Positions 13,801-27,700 of a DNA stretch of 64,000 bases are shown here, piece by piece. The notes below the pieces were generated by a model. The model ran no database searches and was not told the origin of the DNA. It was given only the letters and a program-made list of their open reading frames with translations. Where the stretch lies: positions 1-64,000 of the forward strand of contig CM030709.1 in assembly GCA_017979445.1 (NCBI GenBank), given 5' to 3'. This DNA is from Akebia trifoliata (taxonomy: Eukaryota; Streptophyta; Magnoliopsida; Ranunculales; Lardizabalaceae). The position numbers and the translations under genes were made by a program. The number at the start of each line of letters is the position of its first letter. Positions within the stretch are counted from its first letter, which is position 1.

Positions 13801-15060
13801 TCGGATCTGCGCTCCTTACAAAATGGTAAACAATGAGACGCTCCGTCGAGGCGACCATTCCCGTCGGAAACTCAAAATTTATGACGTTTTTTCAGACGCC
13901 CATATCTCACTTTCCGCTGGACTCGAAAAATCCTTAGCGCATGCTCACTCGTCCGTACGGATGATAGCTACGTCACCATGTTCCCGGATTTCATCCCGTA
14001 AGTCGAGATCCTTTCCGAAGAAGGTGATTACCGTGGGGGTACACTTTTTTTAGGAAAAGACACGTGCGATTTCAAATGGTCGTGTCTCATGGCCCGTATT
14101 TTCGTTTTTAACGAAATCCACGCCCAATCGTCCGTATCGAAAATTCCGACGTTGTTTGAGTAGAAAGATTCCAGTTTCGGATCTGCGCTCCTTACAAAAT
14201 GGTAAACAATGAGACGCTCCGTCGGGGCGACCGTTCCCGTCGGAAACTCAAAATTTATGACGTTTTTTCAGACGCCCATATCTCACTCTCCGCTCGACTC
14301 GAAAAATCCTTAGCGCATACTCACTCGTCCGTACAGATGATAGCTACGTCACCATGTTCCCGGATTTCATCCCGTAGGTCGTGATCCTTTCCGAAGAAGG
14401 TGATTACCGTGGGGGTACACCTTTTTTAGAAAAAGACACGTGCGATTTCAAATGGTCGTATCTCATCGCCCGTATTTTAGTTTTTAACGAAATCCATGCC
14501 CAATCGTCCGTATCGAAAATTCGGACGTTTTCTGAGGAGAAAGATTCCAGTTTTGGATCTGTGCTCCTTATCGAAAATGGTAAACAACGAGACGCTCCGT
14601 CGGGGCGACCGTTCCCGTCGGAAACTCAAAATTTATGACGTTTTTTCAGACGCCCATATCTCACTCTCCGCTCGACTCGAAAAATCCTTAGCGCATACCC
14701 ACTCGTCCGTACGGATGTTAGCTATGTCACCATGTTCCCAGATTTCATCCCGTAGGTCGAGATCCTTTCCGAAGAATGTGATTTCCGTGAGGGTACACCT
14801 TTTTTAGAAAAAAGACACATGCGATTTCAAATGGTCGTATCTATTGGCCGTATTTCGGTTTTTAACTAAATCCACGCCCAATCGTCCGTATCGAAAATTC
14901 TGACATTGTCTGAGGAGAAAGATTCTAGTTTCAGATTGGCACTCCTACGTCACCATGTTTCCGGATTTCATCCCGTCGGTCGAGATCCTTTCCGAAGAGG
15001 TGATTTCCGTGGGGGTATACCTTTTTTAGAAAAAGACACGTTCTATTTCAAATGGTCGTA
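7671..15060 (+). repeat. Higher-order repeats carrying the short unit
   Basis: Spacing between successive short-unit junctions is 981, 601, 601, 2,495 and 2,487 bp. These equal one 223-bp unit plus two, one, one, six and six full units. The last two intervals define a candidate higher-order unit of about 2.49 kb. Support comes from a second private variant, a 2-bp loss giving GGCCGTATTTCGG in place of GGCCCGTATTTCGG at about 12,359 and 14,847, next to the short units in both copies. The same loss is also seen near 11,227 and 18,476. Confidence 0.75.
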
Positions 15061-16440
15061 TCTCATGGCCCGTATTTCGGTTTTAAACGAAATCCATGCC
15101 CAATCGTCCGTATCGAAAATTCCGACGTTGTCTGAGGAGAAAGATTCCAGTTTCGGTTTGGCGCTCCTTACCGAAAATGGCAAACAACAAGATGCTCCGT
15201 CGGAGCGACCGTTCCCGTCGGAAACTCGAAATTTCTGACGTTTTTTCAGACGCCCATATCTCACTCTCCGCTCGACTCAAAAAATCCATAGCACATACAC
15301 ACTCGTCCATACGGATGTTAGCTACGTCACCATGTTCCCGAATTTCATCCCGCAGGCCGAGATCCATTCCGAAGAAGGTTATTTCCGTGGGGGTACACCT
15401 TTTTTAGAAAAAGACACGTGCGATTTCAAATGGTCGTCTCTCATGGCCCGTATTTCAGTTTTTAACGAAATCCATGCCCAATCGTACGTATCAAAAATTC
15501 TGACGTTGTATGAGTAGAAAGATTCCAGTTTCAGATTGGCGCTCCTTACCGAAAATGGCAACTAAACGAGACGCTCCGTTGGGGCGACCGTTCCCGTCGG
15601 AACCTTGAAATTTCTGACATTTTTTCAGATGCCCATATCTCACTCTCCGCTCGACTCAAAAAATCCATTGCGCATACCCACTCGTCCGTACGGATGTTAG
15701 CTACGTCACGATGTTCCCGGATTTCATCCCGTAAGTCGAGATCCTTTCCGAAGAAGGTGATTTCCGTGGGGTACACTTTTTTCAGAAAAAGACACGTGCG
15801 ATTTCGAATGGTCGTATCTCATGGCCCGTATTTTGGTTTTTAACGAAATCCATGCCCAATCGTCCGTATCGAAAATTTCGATGTTGTATGAGTAGAAAGA
15901 TTCTAGTTTCGGATTGGCACTCCTTACCGAAAATGGCAAACAACGAGGCGCTCCATCGGGGCGACCGTTCCCGTCAAAAACTTGAAATTTCTTACGTTTT
16001 TTCAGACGCCCATATCTCACTCTCCGCTCGACTCAAAAAATCTATTGCGCATACCCACTCGTCTGTACGGATGTTAGCTACGTCACCATTTTCTCGAAAT
16101 TCATCCCGTAGGTCGAGATCCTTTCCGAAGAAGGTGATTTCCGTGGGGGTACACCTTTTTCAGAAAAAGACACGTGCGATTTCAAATGGTCGTATCTCAT
16201 GGCCCGTATTTTTGTTTTTAACGAAATCCATGCCCAATCGTCCGTATCGAAAATTCCGACGTTGTCTGAGGAGAAAGATTCCAGTTTCGGATTGGCGCAC
16301 CTTACCGAAAATGGCAAACAACGAGACGCTCCGTCGGGGCGACCGTTCCCGTCGAAAACTCAAAATTTCTGACATTTTTTCAGACGTCCATATCTCACTC
16401 TCCGCTCGACTCAAAAAATCCGTAGCGCGTACCCACTCGT

Positions 16441-19400
16441 CCGTACGGATGTTAGCTACGTCACCATGTTCCCGGATTTCATCCCGTAGGTCGAGATCCT
16501 TTCCAAAAAAGGTGATTTCCGTGGGGGTACACCTTTTTTAGAAAAAGACACGTGCGATTTCAAATGGTCGTATCTCATGGCCCATATTTCGGTTTTTAAC
16601 GAAATCCACGCCCAATCGTCCGTATCGAAAATTTCGACTTTTTCTGAGTAGAAAGATTCCAGTTTCGGATTGGCGCTCCTTACAAAAAATGGCAAACAAC
16701 GAGATGCTCCGTCGGGGTGACCGTTCCCGTCGGAAACTCAAAATTTCTGACGTTTTTTCAGACACGCCCATATCTCACTCTCCGTTCGACTCAAAAAATC
16801 TATAGCACAAACCCACTCTTCCGTACGGATGTTAGCTACGTCACCATGTTCCCAGATTTAATCCCGCAGGCCGAGATCCTTTCCGAAGAAGGTTATTTCC
16901 GTGGGAGTACACCATTTTCAGAAAAAGACACGTGTGATTTAAAATGGTCGTATCTCATGGCCCGTATTTCGGTTTTAAACGAAATCCACGCCCAATCGTC
17001 CGTATCGAAAATTCTGACGTTGTCGGAGTAGAAAGATTCCAGTTTCGGATTGGCGCTCCTTGCCGGAAATGACAAACAACGAGACGCTCCGTCGGGGCGA
17101 CCGTTCCCGTCGAAAACTAGAAATTTCTTATATTTTTTCAGACGCCCGTATCTCACTCTCTGCTCGACTCAAAAAATCCTTAACGTATACCCACTCGTCC
17201 GTACGGATGTTAGCTACGTCACCATGTTCCCGGATTTCATCCCGTAGGTCGAGATCCTTTCCAAAAAAGGTGATTTCCGTGGGGGTACACCTTTTTTAGA
17301 AAAAGACACGTGCGATTTCAAATGGTCGTATCTCATGGCCCATATTTCGGTTTTTAACGAAATCCACGCCCAATCGTCCGTATCGAAAATTTTGACTTTT
17401 CTGAGTAGAAAGATTCCAATTTCGGATTGGCGCTCCTTACAAAAAATGACAAACAACGAGATGCTCCGTCGGGGTGGACCGTTCCCGTCGGAAACTCAAA
17501 ATTTCTGACGTTTTTTCAGACACGCCCATATCTCACTCTCCGTTCGACTCAAAAAATCTATAGACACAACCCACTCTTCCGTACGGATGTTAGCTACGTC
17601 ACCATGTTCCCAGATTTAATCCCGCAGGCCGAGATCCTTTCCGAAGAAGGTTATTTCCGTGGGATACACCATTTTCAGAAAAAGACACGTGTGATTTAAA
17701 ATGGTCGTATCTCATGGCCCGTATTTCGGTTTTAAACGAAATCCACGCCCAATCGTCCGTATCGAAAATTCTGACGTTGTCGGAGTAGAAAGATTCCAGT
17801 TTCGGATTGGCGCTCCTTGCCGGAAATGACAAACAACGAGACGCTCCGTCGGGGCGACCGTTCCCGTCGACAAACTAGAAATTTCTTATTTTTTCAGACG
17901 CCCGTTATCTCACTCTCTGCTCGACTCAAAAAATCCTTAACGTATACCCACTCGTCCGTACGGATGTTAGCTACGTCACCATGTTCCCGGATTTCATCCC
18001 GTAGGTCGAGATCCTTCCAAAAAAGGTGATTTCCGTGGGGGTACACCTTTTTTAGAAAAAGACACGTGCGATTTCAATGGTCGTATCTCATGGCCCATAT
18101 TTCGGTTTTTAACGAAATCCCCGCCCAATCGTCCGTATCGAAAATTTTGACTTTGTCTGAGTAGAAAGATTCCAATTTCGGATTGGCGCTCCTTACAAAA
18201 AATGACAAACAACGAGATGCTCCGTCGGGGTGGACCGTTCCCGTCGGAAACTCCAAAATTTCTGACTTTTTTCAGACACGCCCATTATCTCACTCTCCGT
18301 TCGACTCAAAAAATCTGTAGCACAAACCCACTCATCCGTACGGATGTTAGCTACGTCACCATGTTCCCAGATTTAATCCCGCAGGCCGAGATCCTTTCCG
18401 AAGAAGGTTATTTCCGTGGGAGTACACCATTTTCAGAAAAAGACACGTGCGATTTAAAATGGTCGTATCTCATGGCCGTATTTCGGTTTTAAACGAAATC
18501 CATGCCCAATCGTCCGTATCGAAAATTCCGACGTTGTCGGAGTAGAAAGATTCCAGTTTCGGATTGGCGCTCCTTGCCGGAAATGACAAACAACGAGACG
18601 CTCCGTCGGGGCGACCGTTCCCGTCGAAAACTAGAAATTTCTTATATTTTTTCAGACGCCCGTATCTCACTCTCTGCTCGACTCAAAAAATCCTTAACGT
18701 ATACCCACTCGTCCGTACGGATGTTAGCTTCGTCACCATAATCCCGGATTTTGTCCCGCAGGCCGGGATCCTTTCCGAAGAAGGTGATTTCCGTGGGGGT
18801 ACACCTTTTTCAGAAAAAGATACGTGCGATTTCAAATGGTCGTATCTCATGGCCCGTATTTCTGTTTTTAACGATATCCATGCCCAATCGTCCGTATCGA
18901 AAATTCTGACATTGTCCGAGGAGAAAGATTCCAGTTTCGGATTGGCACTCCTTGCCGAAAATGACAAACAATGGGGCACTCCGTCGGGGCGACCGTTCCC
19001 GTCGGAAACTTGAAATTTCTGACATTTTTTCAGATGCCCATATCTCACTCTCCGCTCGACTCAAAAAATCCATAGTGCATACCCACTCGTCCGTACGGAT
19101 GTTAGCTACGTCACCATGTTCCCGGATTTCATCCCGTAAGTCGAGATCCTTTCCGAAGAAGGTGATTTCTGTGGGGTACACCTTTTTCAGAAAAAGAACA
19201 CGTGCATTTCAAATGGTCGTATCTCATGGCCCGTATTTTGGTTTTTAACGAAATCCATGCCCAATCGTCCGTATCGAAAATTCCGACGTTGTCTGAGGAG
19301 AAAGATTCCAGTTTCGGATTGGCGCACCTTACCGAAAATGGCAAACAACGAGACGCTCCGTCGGGGCGACCGTTCCCGTCGGAAACTCAAAATTTATGAC

Positions 19401-19920
19401 ATTTTTTCAGACGCCCATATCTCACTCTCCGCTCGACTCAAAAAATCCGTAGTGCATACCCACTCGTCCATACGGATGTTAGCTACGTCACCATGTTCCC
19501 GGATTTCATCCCGTAGGTCGAGATCCTTTCCAAAAAAGGTGATTTCCGTGGGGGTACACCTTTTTTAGAAAAAGACACGTGCGATTTCAAATGGTCGTAT
19601 CTCATGGCCCATATTTCGGTTTTTAACGAAATCCACGCCCAATCGTCCGTATCGAAAATTTCGACTTTTTCTGAGTAGAAAGATTCCAGTTTTGGATTGG
19701 CGCTCCTTACAAAAAATGGCAACAACGAGATGCTCCGTCGGGGTGACCGTTCCCGTCGGAAACTCAAAATTTCTGACGTTTTTTCAGACACGCCCATATC
19801 TTACTCTCCGTTCGACTCAAAAAATCTGTAGCGCATACCCACTCTTCCGTACGGATGTTAGCTACGTCACCATGTTCCCAGATTTAATCCCGCAGGCCTA
19901 GATCCTTTCCGAAGAAGGTT
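16441..19920 (+). repeat. Dimeric higher-order repeat, about 756 bp
   Basis: A two-unit segment marked by TTTCCAAAAAAGGTGATTTCC, CATGGCCCATATTTCGG, CAGACACGCCCATATCTC and GATTTAATCCCGCAGGCC recurs. The first marker lies near 16,501, 17,261, 18,017 and 19,527, so intervals are about 760, 756 and 2 x 755 bp. The second and third copies contain many one-base insertions and deletions not seen in the first. Confidence 0.8.
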
Positions 19921-20240
19921 ATTTCCGTGGGGGTACACCTTTTTCAGAAAAAGTCACGTGCGATTTCAAATGGTCGTATCTCATGGCCCGTATTTCAGTT
20001 TTTAACGAAATCAATGCCCAATCGTCCGTATCGAAAATTCTGACGTTGTCCGAGTTGAAAGATTCCAGTTTCAGATTGGCGCTCCTTGCCGAAAATGACA
20101 AACAATGGGACGCTCCGTCGGGGCTACCGTTCCCGTCGAAAACTCAAAATTTCTGACGTTATTTTAGACCCCCGTATCTCACTCTCCGCTCGACTCAAAA
20201 AATCCATAATGAATACCCACTCGTCCGTACGGATGTTAGC

Positions 20241-22520
20241 TACATCACCATGATCCCGGATTTCGTCCCGTAGGCCGGGATCCTTTCCGAAGAAGGTGAT
20301 TTCCGTGGGGGTACACCTTTTTCAGAAAAAGACACGTGCGATTTCAAATGGTCGTATCTCATGGCCCGTATTTCGGTTTTTAACGAAATCCACGCCCAAT
20401 CGTCTGTATTGAAAATTTCGACGTTGTCGAGGAGAAAAATTCCAGTTTTGGATTGGCGCTCCTTGCCGCGAAAATGACAAACAAAGAGATGCTCCGTCAG
20501 GGCTACCTTCCGTCGAAAACTAGAAATTTCTGATATTTTTTTCAGACGCTCGTATCTCACTCTCCACTTGACTCGAAAAATCCGTGTAGCGCATACCCAC
20601 TCGTGCGTACAGATGTTAGCTACGTCACCATGTTCCCGTATTTCGTCCCGCAAGCAGGGATCTTTTCCGTAAAAGGTGATTTCTGTGGGGGTACACCTTT
20701 TTCAAAAAAAGACACGTGCGATTTCAAATGGTCGTATCTCATGGCCCGTATTTCAATTTTTAACGAAATCCACTCCAAATCGTTCGTATCGAAAATTTGG
20801 ACGTTGTCTCAGGAGAAAGATTCCCGTTTTGGATTGGCGCTCCTTGCCGAAAATGACAAACAACGAGACGCTCCGTCGGGGCGACCGTTCCCGATGAAAA
20901 CTAAAAATTTCTTACGTTTTTTCAGACGCCCGTATCTCACTCTCCACTTGACTCGAAAAATCCGTAGCGCATACCCACTCGTCCGTACAGATGTTGGCTA
21001 CGTCACCATGTTCCCGGATTTCGTCCCGCAGGCCGGGATCCTTTCCGAAGAATGTGATTTCCGTAGGGGTACACCTTTTTCATAAAAAGACACGTGTGAT
21101 TTCAAATGGTCGTATCTCATGGCCCGTATTTCGGTTTTTAACGAAATCTACTCCCAATTGTTCATATCAAAAATTTCGACGTTGTCTCAGGAGAAAGATT
21201 CCAGTTTCGGATTGGCGCTCCTTTCCGAAAATGACAAACAACGAGAGGCTCCGTCGGGACGACCGTTCCCGATGAAAATTTGAAATTTCTGACGTTTTTT
21301 CAGACGCCTGTATCTCACTCTCCGCTCGACTCAAAAAATCCGTAGCGCATACCCACTCGTCCGTACGGATGTTAGCTACCTCACCATGTTCCCGAATTTC
21401 ATCCCGCAGGCCGGGATCCTTTCCGAAGAAGGTGATTTCCGTGGGGGTACACCTTTTTCAGAAAAAGACACGTGCGATTTCAAATGGTCGTATCTCATGG
21501 CCCGTATTTCGGTTTTTAACGAAATCCACGCCCAATCGTCTGTATTGAAAATTTCGACGTTGTCCGAGGAGAAAAATTCCAGTTTTGGATTGGCGCTCCT
21601 TGCCGAAAATGACAAACAAGGAGATGCTCCGTCAGGGCTACCGTTCCCGTCGAAAACTAGAAATTTCTGATATTTTTTCAGACGCTCGTATCTCACTCTC
21701 CACTTGACTCGAAAAATCCGTAGCGCATACCCACTCGTGCGTACAGATGTTAGCTACGTCACCATGTTCCCGTATTTCGTCCCGCAAGCAGGGATCTTTT
21801 CCGAAAAAGGTGATTTCTGTGGGGGTACACCTTTTTCAAAAAAAGACACGTGCGATTTCAAATGGTCGTATCTCATGGCCCGTATTTCAATTTTTAACGA
21901 AATCCACTCCAAATCGTTCGTATCGAAAATTTGGACGTTGTCTCAGGAGAAAGATTCCCGTTTTGGATTGGCGCTCCTTGCCGAAAATGACCAAACAACG
22001 AGACGCTCCGTCGGGGCGGACCGTTCCCGATGAAAACTAAAAATTTCTTACGTTTTTTCAGACGCCCGTATCTCACTCTCCACTTGACTCGAAAAATCCG
22101 TAGTAGCGCATACCCACTCGTCCGTACAGATGTTGGCTACGTCACCATGTTCCCGGATTTCGTCCCGCAGGCCGGGATCCTTTCCGAAGAATGTGATTTC
22201 GTAGGGGTACACCTTTTTCATAAAAAGACACGTGCGATTTCAAATGGTCGTATCTCATGGCCCGTATTTCAGTTTTTAACGAAATCCACTCCCAATCGTT
22301 CATATCAAAAATTCTGACGTTGTCTCAGGAGAAAGATTCCAGTTTCGGATTGGCGCTCCTTTCCGAAAATGACAAACAACAAGACGCTCCGTCGGGACGA
22401 CCGTTCCCGATGAAAATTTGAAATTTCTGACGTTTTTTCAGACGCCTGTATCTCACTCTCCGCTCGACTCGAAAAATCCGTAGCGCATACCCACTCGTCC
22501 GTACGGATGTTAGCTACGTC
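20241..22520 (+). repeat. Duplicated trimer, about 1.136 kb
   Basis: The segment from about 20,274 to 21,409 is repeated from about 21,410 to 22,545. Shared private variants include a TCAGGGCTACC change, CACTCGTGCGTACAGATG, CCGTATTTCGTCCCGCAAGC, a GTTGGCTACGTCACC change and TTTCATAAAAAGACACG, in the same order in both copies. The offset equals three units. This is a recent tandem duplication. The two copies differ mainly by single-base indels. Confidence 0.85.
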
Positions 22521-24799
22521 ACCATGTTCCCGAATTTCATCCCGCAGGCCGGGATCCTTTCCGAAGAAGGTGATTTCCGTGGGGGTACACCTTTTTCAGA
22601 AAAAGACACGTGCGATTTCAAATGGTCGTATCTCATGGCCCGTATTTCGGTTTTTAACGAAATCCATGCCCAATCGTTCGTATCGAAAATTCCGACGTTG
22701 TCTCAGGAGAAAGATTCCAGTTTCGGATTGGCGCTCCTTTCCAAAAATGACAAACAACGAGACGCTCCGTCGGGGCTACCGTTCCCGTCGAAAACTCAAA
22801 ATTTCTAACGTTTTTTCAGACGCCTGTATCTCACTCTCCGCTCGACTCGAAAAATCCGTAGCCTATACCCACTCGTCCGTACGAATGTTAGCTACGTCAC
22901 CATGTTCCCGGATTTCATCCCGCAGGCCGAGATCCTTTCTGAAGAAAGTGATTTCCGTGGTGGTACACCTTTTTCAGAAAAAGACACGTGCGATTTCAAA
23001 TAGTCGTATGTCATGGCCCGTATTTTGATTTTTAACGAAATCCATGCCCAATCGTTCGTATCGAAAATTCTGACGTTTCCTCAGTAGAAATATTCCAATT
23101 TCGGATTGGCGCTCCTTGCTGAAAATGACAAACAACGAGACGCTCCGTCGGGACGACCGTTCCCGTCGAAAACTCAAAATTTCTGATGTTTTTTAAGACG
23201 CCCGTATCTCACTCTCTGCTCGACTCGAAAAATCCGTAGCACATACCTACTCGTCCGTACGGATGTTAGCTACGTCACCATATTTCCGGATTACGTCCCG
23301 CAGACCGAGATCCTTTCCGAAGAAGGTGATTTCCGTGGGGGTACACCTTTTTTAGAAAAAGACACGTGCGATTTAAATGGTCGTATCTCATGGCCCGTAT
23401 TTCAGATTTGAACGAAATCCACGCCCAATCGTCCGTATCGAAAATTTCGACATTGTCCGAGGAGAAAGATTCCAGTTTCCGATTGGCGTTCCTTGCCGAA
23501 AATGACAAACAACGGACGCTCCGTCGGGGCGACCGTTCCCGTCGAAAACTCAAAATTTCTGACGTTTTTTCAGACGCCCGTATCTCACTCTCCGCTCGAC
23601 TCAAAATATCCGTAACGCATACCCACTCGTCCGTACGGATGTTAGCTACGTCACCATATTCCCAGATTTCGTCCTACAGGCTGGGATCCTTTCCGAAGAA
23701 GGTGATTTCCGTGGGGGTACACCTTTTTCAGAAAAAGACACGTGCGATTTCAAATGGTCGTATCTCATGGCCCGTATTTCAGTTTTTAACGAAATCCATG
23801 CCCAATCGTCTGTATCGAAAATTCCGACGTTGTCCGAGGAGAAAGATTCCAGTTTTGGATTGGTGCTCCTTACCGAAAATGACAAACAACGGGACGCTCC
23901 GTCGGGGCGACCGTTCCCGTCGAAAACTCGAAATTTCTGACGTTTTTTCAGACGCCCGTATCTCACTCTCCGCTCGACTCAAAAAATCCGTAGCGCATAC
24001 CCACTCATCCGTACTTATGTTAGTTATGTCACCATATTCCCGGATTTCATCCCGCAGGCCGGGATCCTTTCCGAAGGAGGTGATTTCCGTGGGTGTACAC
24101 CTTTTTCAAAAAAAGACACGTGCGATTTCAAATGGTCGTATCTCATGGCCCGTATTTCGGTTTTTAACGAAATCCACGCCCAATCGTTCGTATCAAAAAA
24201 TTTCGACGTTGTTCGAGTAGAAAGATTCCTGTTTCGGATTGGCGTTCCTTGCCGAAATGGTAAACAACGGGACGCTCCGCCGGGGGGACATTTCCTGTCG
24301 AAAACTCAAAATTTCTAACATTTTTTCAGACTCCCGTATCTCACTCTCCGCTCGACTCAAAAAATTCATGGCATGTACCTACTCGTCCGTACGGATGTTA
24401 GCTACATCACCATATTCCCGGATTTCGTCCCGCAGGCCGAGATCCTTTTCGAAGAAGGTGATTTCCGTGGGGGTGCACCTTTTTCAGAAAAAAACACGTG
24501 CGATTTCAAATGGTCGTATCTCATGGTCCGTATTTTAGTTTTTAACGAAATTCACGCCCAATCGTCCATATCAAAAATTCAGACGTTGTTCGAGTAGAAA
24601 GATTTCTATTTCGGATTGGCGTTCCTTGCCGAAAATGGCAAACAACGGGATGCTCCGCCGGGGGGACATTTCCTGTCGAAAACTCAAAATTTCTAACATT
24701 TTTTCAGACGCCCGTATCTCACTCTCCGCTGGACTCAAAAAATTCATGGCATGTACCTACTCGTCCGTACGGATGTTAGCTACGTCACCATGTACCCGG

Positions 24800-27700
24800 A
24801 TTTCGTCCCGCAGGCCGGGATCCTTTCCGAAAAATGTGCTTTCCGCGGGGGTACACCTATTTTAGGACAGGACACGTGCACGTTCAAACAGTCGTATCTC
24901 ATCGCCCGTCTTCTGGTTTTTAACGTAATCTATGCCCAATCGTCCGTATCGAAAATGCCTATGTTTCCCAAGTAAAAAGATTCTCGGTCTGGACTCGTCT
25001 TCCTTGCCGAAAATGGCAAACAATGGGTAGCTCTGCCCGAGCGACCGTTCCCGTCGAAAACTCAAAATTTCTGACATTTTTTTAAACTCCCGTATCTCGC
25101 TCTCTGCTTGACTCGAAAAATTCGTAGCACATACCCACTCGTCCGTATGGATGTTAGCTACTTCACCATGTTCCCGGATTTCGTCCCGCAGGCCAGGATC
25201 CTTTCCAAAAAATGTGATTTCTGTGGGGGTACACCTTTTTCTAGGCAAGACACGTGCACGTTCAAATGGTCGTATCTCATCGTCCGTCTTTCGATTTTTA
25301 ATGTAATCTATGCCCAATCGTCTGTATAAAAAATGTCTACATTTCCCGAGTAGAAAGATTCCCGGTCCAGACTCTTCTTCCTTACCAAAAATGGCAACAA
25401 CGGGAAGCTCCGCTTGGGCGACCGTTCTCGTCGAAAATTTGAAATTTCTGACATTTTTTTAAACACCCGTATCTCACTCTCCGCTCGACTTGAAAAATTC
25501 GTAGCACATACCCACTTGTCCGTACGGATGTTAGCTACATCACCATGTTCCTGGATTTCGTCCCGCAGGCCGGGATCCTTTTCGAAAAACATGATTTCTG
25601 CGGAGGTACACCTTTTTCGGGGCAGGACACGTGCGCGTTCAAATGGTAGTATCTCATTGCCCGTCTTCCGATTTTTAACGTAATCCATGCCCAATCGTCC
25701 GTATCGAAAATGCCTACGTTTCCCGAGGCCGGTCCGGACTTATCTTCCTTGCCGAAAATGGTAAACAACGGGAAGCTCAGCCTGAGTGACCGTTCCCGTT
25801 GAAAATTCAAAATTTCTGACGTTGTTTTAAATGCACGTATCTCACTCTCCGCTCGACTCGAAAAATTCGTAGCACATACCCACTCATCCATACGGATGTT
25901 AGCTATGTCACCATGTTTCCGAATTTCGTCCCGCAGGCCGGGATCCTTTTCGAAAAATGTGATTTCCGCGGGGGTACACCTTTTTCGGGGCAGGACACGT
26001 GCGTGCTCAAATGGTCGTATCTCATTGCCCGTCTTACGGTTTTTAACGTAATCCACGCCCAATCGTCCGTATCAAAAATTCTTACATTTTCCAAGGCCGG
26101 TCTGGACTTGTCTTCCTTGCCGAAAATGGCAAACAACGGGAAGCTCCGCCCGGGTGACCGTTCCAGTCGAAAATTCAAAATTTCTAACGTTTTTTAAACG
26201 CCCGTATCTCACTCCCAGCTCGACTCAAAAAATTCGTTTAGCTACGTCACCATGTTCCCAAATTTTGTCCCACAAACCGGGATCCTTTCTGAAAAATGTG
26301 ATTTCCGTGGAGGTACACCTTTTTTAGGCAGGACATGTGCACGTTCAAATGGTTGTATCTCAACGCCCGTCTTTCGGTTTCCAACGTAATCTATGCCTAA
26401 TCGTCTGTATCGAAAATGCTAACGTTTACTAAGTAGAAAGATTTCCAGTCTGGTATCGTCTTCCTTACCAAAAATGGCAAACAACGGGAAGCTCTACCTA
26501 ACTGACCGTTCTTGTCGAAAACTCAAAATTTCTGATATTTTTTTAAACACACGTATCTCACTCTCTGCTCAACTGGTGGATTCGTGACACATACCCACTC
26601 GTCCGTACGGATGTTAGCTACGTCACCATATTCCCGGATTTCACTCCACAGGCCGGGATCCTTTCCGAAAAATGTGATTTTCATGGAGGTACACCTTTTT
26701 TATGGCAGGACACGTACGCGTTCAACTTGTCGTATCTCGTCGCCTGTCTTTCAGTTTTCAACGTAATCTACACCTAATCATCCGTATTGAAAATTCATAC
26801 GTTCCCCGAGGAGAATGATTTTCGGTCCGGAGTCGTCTTCCTTGCCGAAAATGGCAAACAATGGGAAGCTCCGCTCGAGCGACCGTTCCCTTCGAAAACT
26901 CAAAATTTCTGACATTTTTTTAAATGCCCGTATCTCACTCTCTACTCAATTGGTGGATTCGTGGCATATACCCACTCATTCGTACGGATGTTAGCTACGT
27001 CACCATGTTCCCAGATTTCACCCTGCAAGTCGGGATCCTTTCCGAAAAATATGATTTCCGTGGATGTACACCTTTTTTGGGGTAGGACACATGTGTGTTC
27101 AAATGGTCGTATCTCATCTCCCGTCTATCGGTTTTTAATGTAAGCTATGTCCAATCGTCCATATAAAAAATGCCTATGTTCCATAAGAGAAAGATTTACA
27201 GTCTGGAGTCGTCTTCCTTACCCAAAATGTCAAACAACGGGAAGCTCCGCCCGAGCGACCGTTCCCGTCGAAAACTCAAAATTTCTGATATTTTTTTAAA
27301 CACCCGTATCTCACTCTATGCTCAACTGGTGGATTCGTGGCACATACCCACTCGTCCGTACGGATGTCAGCTATGTCACCATGTTCCCAGATTTCTCTCC
27401 GCAGACCGGGATCCTTTTCAAAAAACATGATTTTCGTGGAGGTACACCTTTTTTCTAGGTAAGACACGTGCATGTTCAAATGGTTGTATCTCATCACCCG
27501 TCTTTTGGTTTTCAATGTAATCCCTGTCCAATCGTCCGTATCGCAAATGCTAATGTTTCCCAAGGAGAAAGATTTCCAGTCTGGTGTCATCTTCCTTACC
27601 AAAAATGGCAAACAACGGGAAGCTCCGCCCGAGCGACCGTTCCTATCGAAAACTCAAAATTTTTGACATTTTTTTAAACACCCGTATCTCACTCTCCGCT

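Larger units (their letters stand above)
5980..24800 (+). repeat. Satellite block B (B-type units)
   Basis: About 18.8 kb of units with B-type diagnostics: TTTTTTCAGACGCCC, CATGGCCCGTATTTCGG, AACGAAATCC, AAAATTCCGACGTTGTC, CCAGTTTCGGATTGGCGC, and CAACGAGACGCTCCGTC. Units here are more alike than in the A blocks. They show shared private variants at fixed spacing, which points to recent local amplification. The block contains the 223-bp short units (7.7-15 kb), the 756-bp dimeric repeats (16.4-19.9 kb) and a 1.136-kb trimer duplication (20.2-22.5 kb). It returns to A-type between 24,713 (last B-type half) and 24,893 (first A-type half). Confidence 0.9.
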
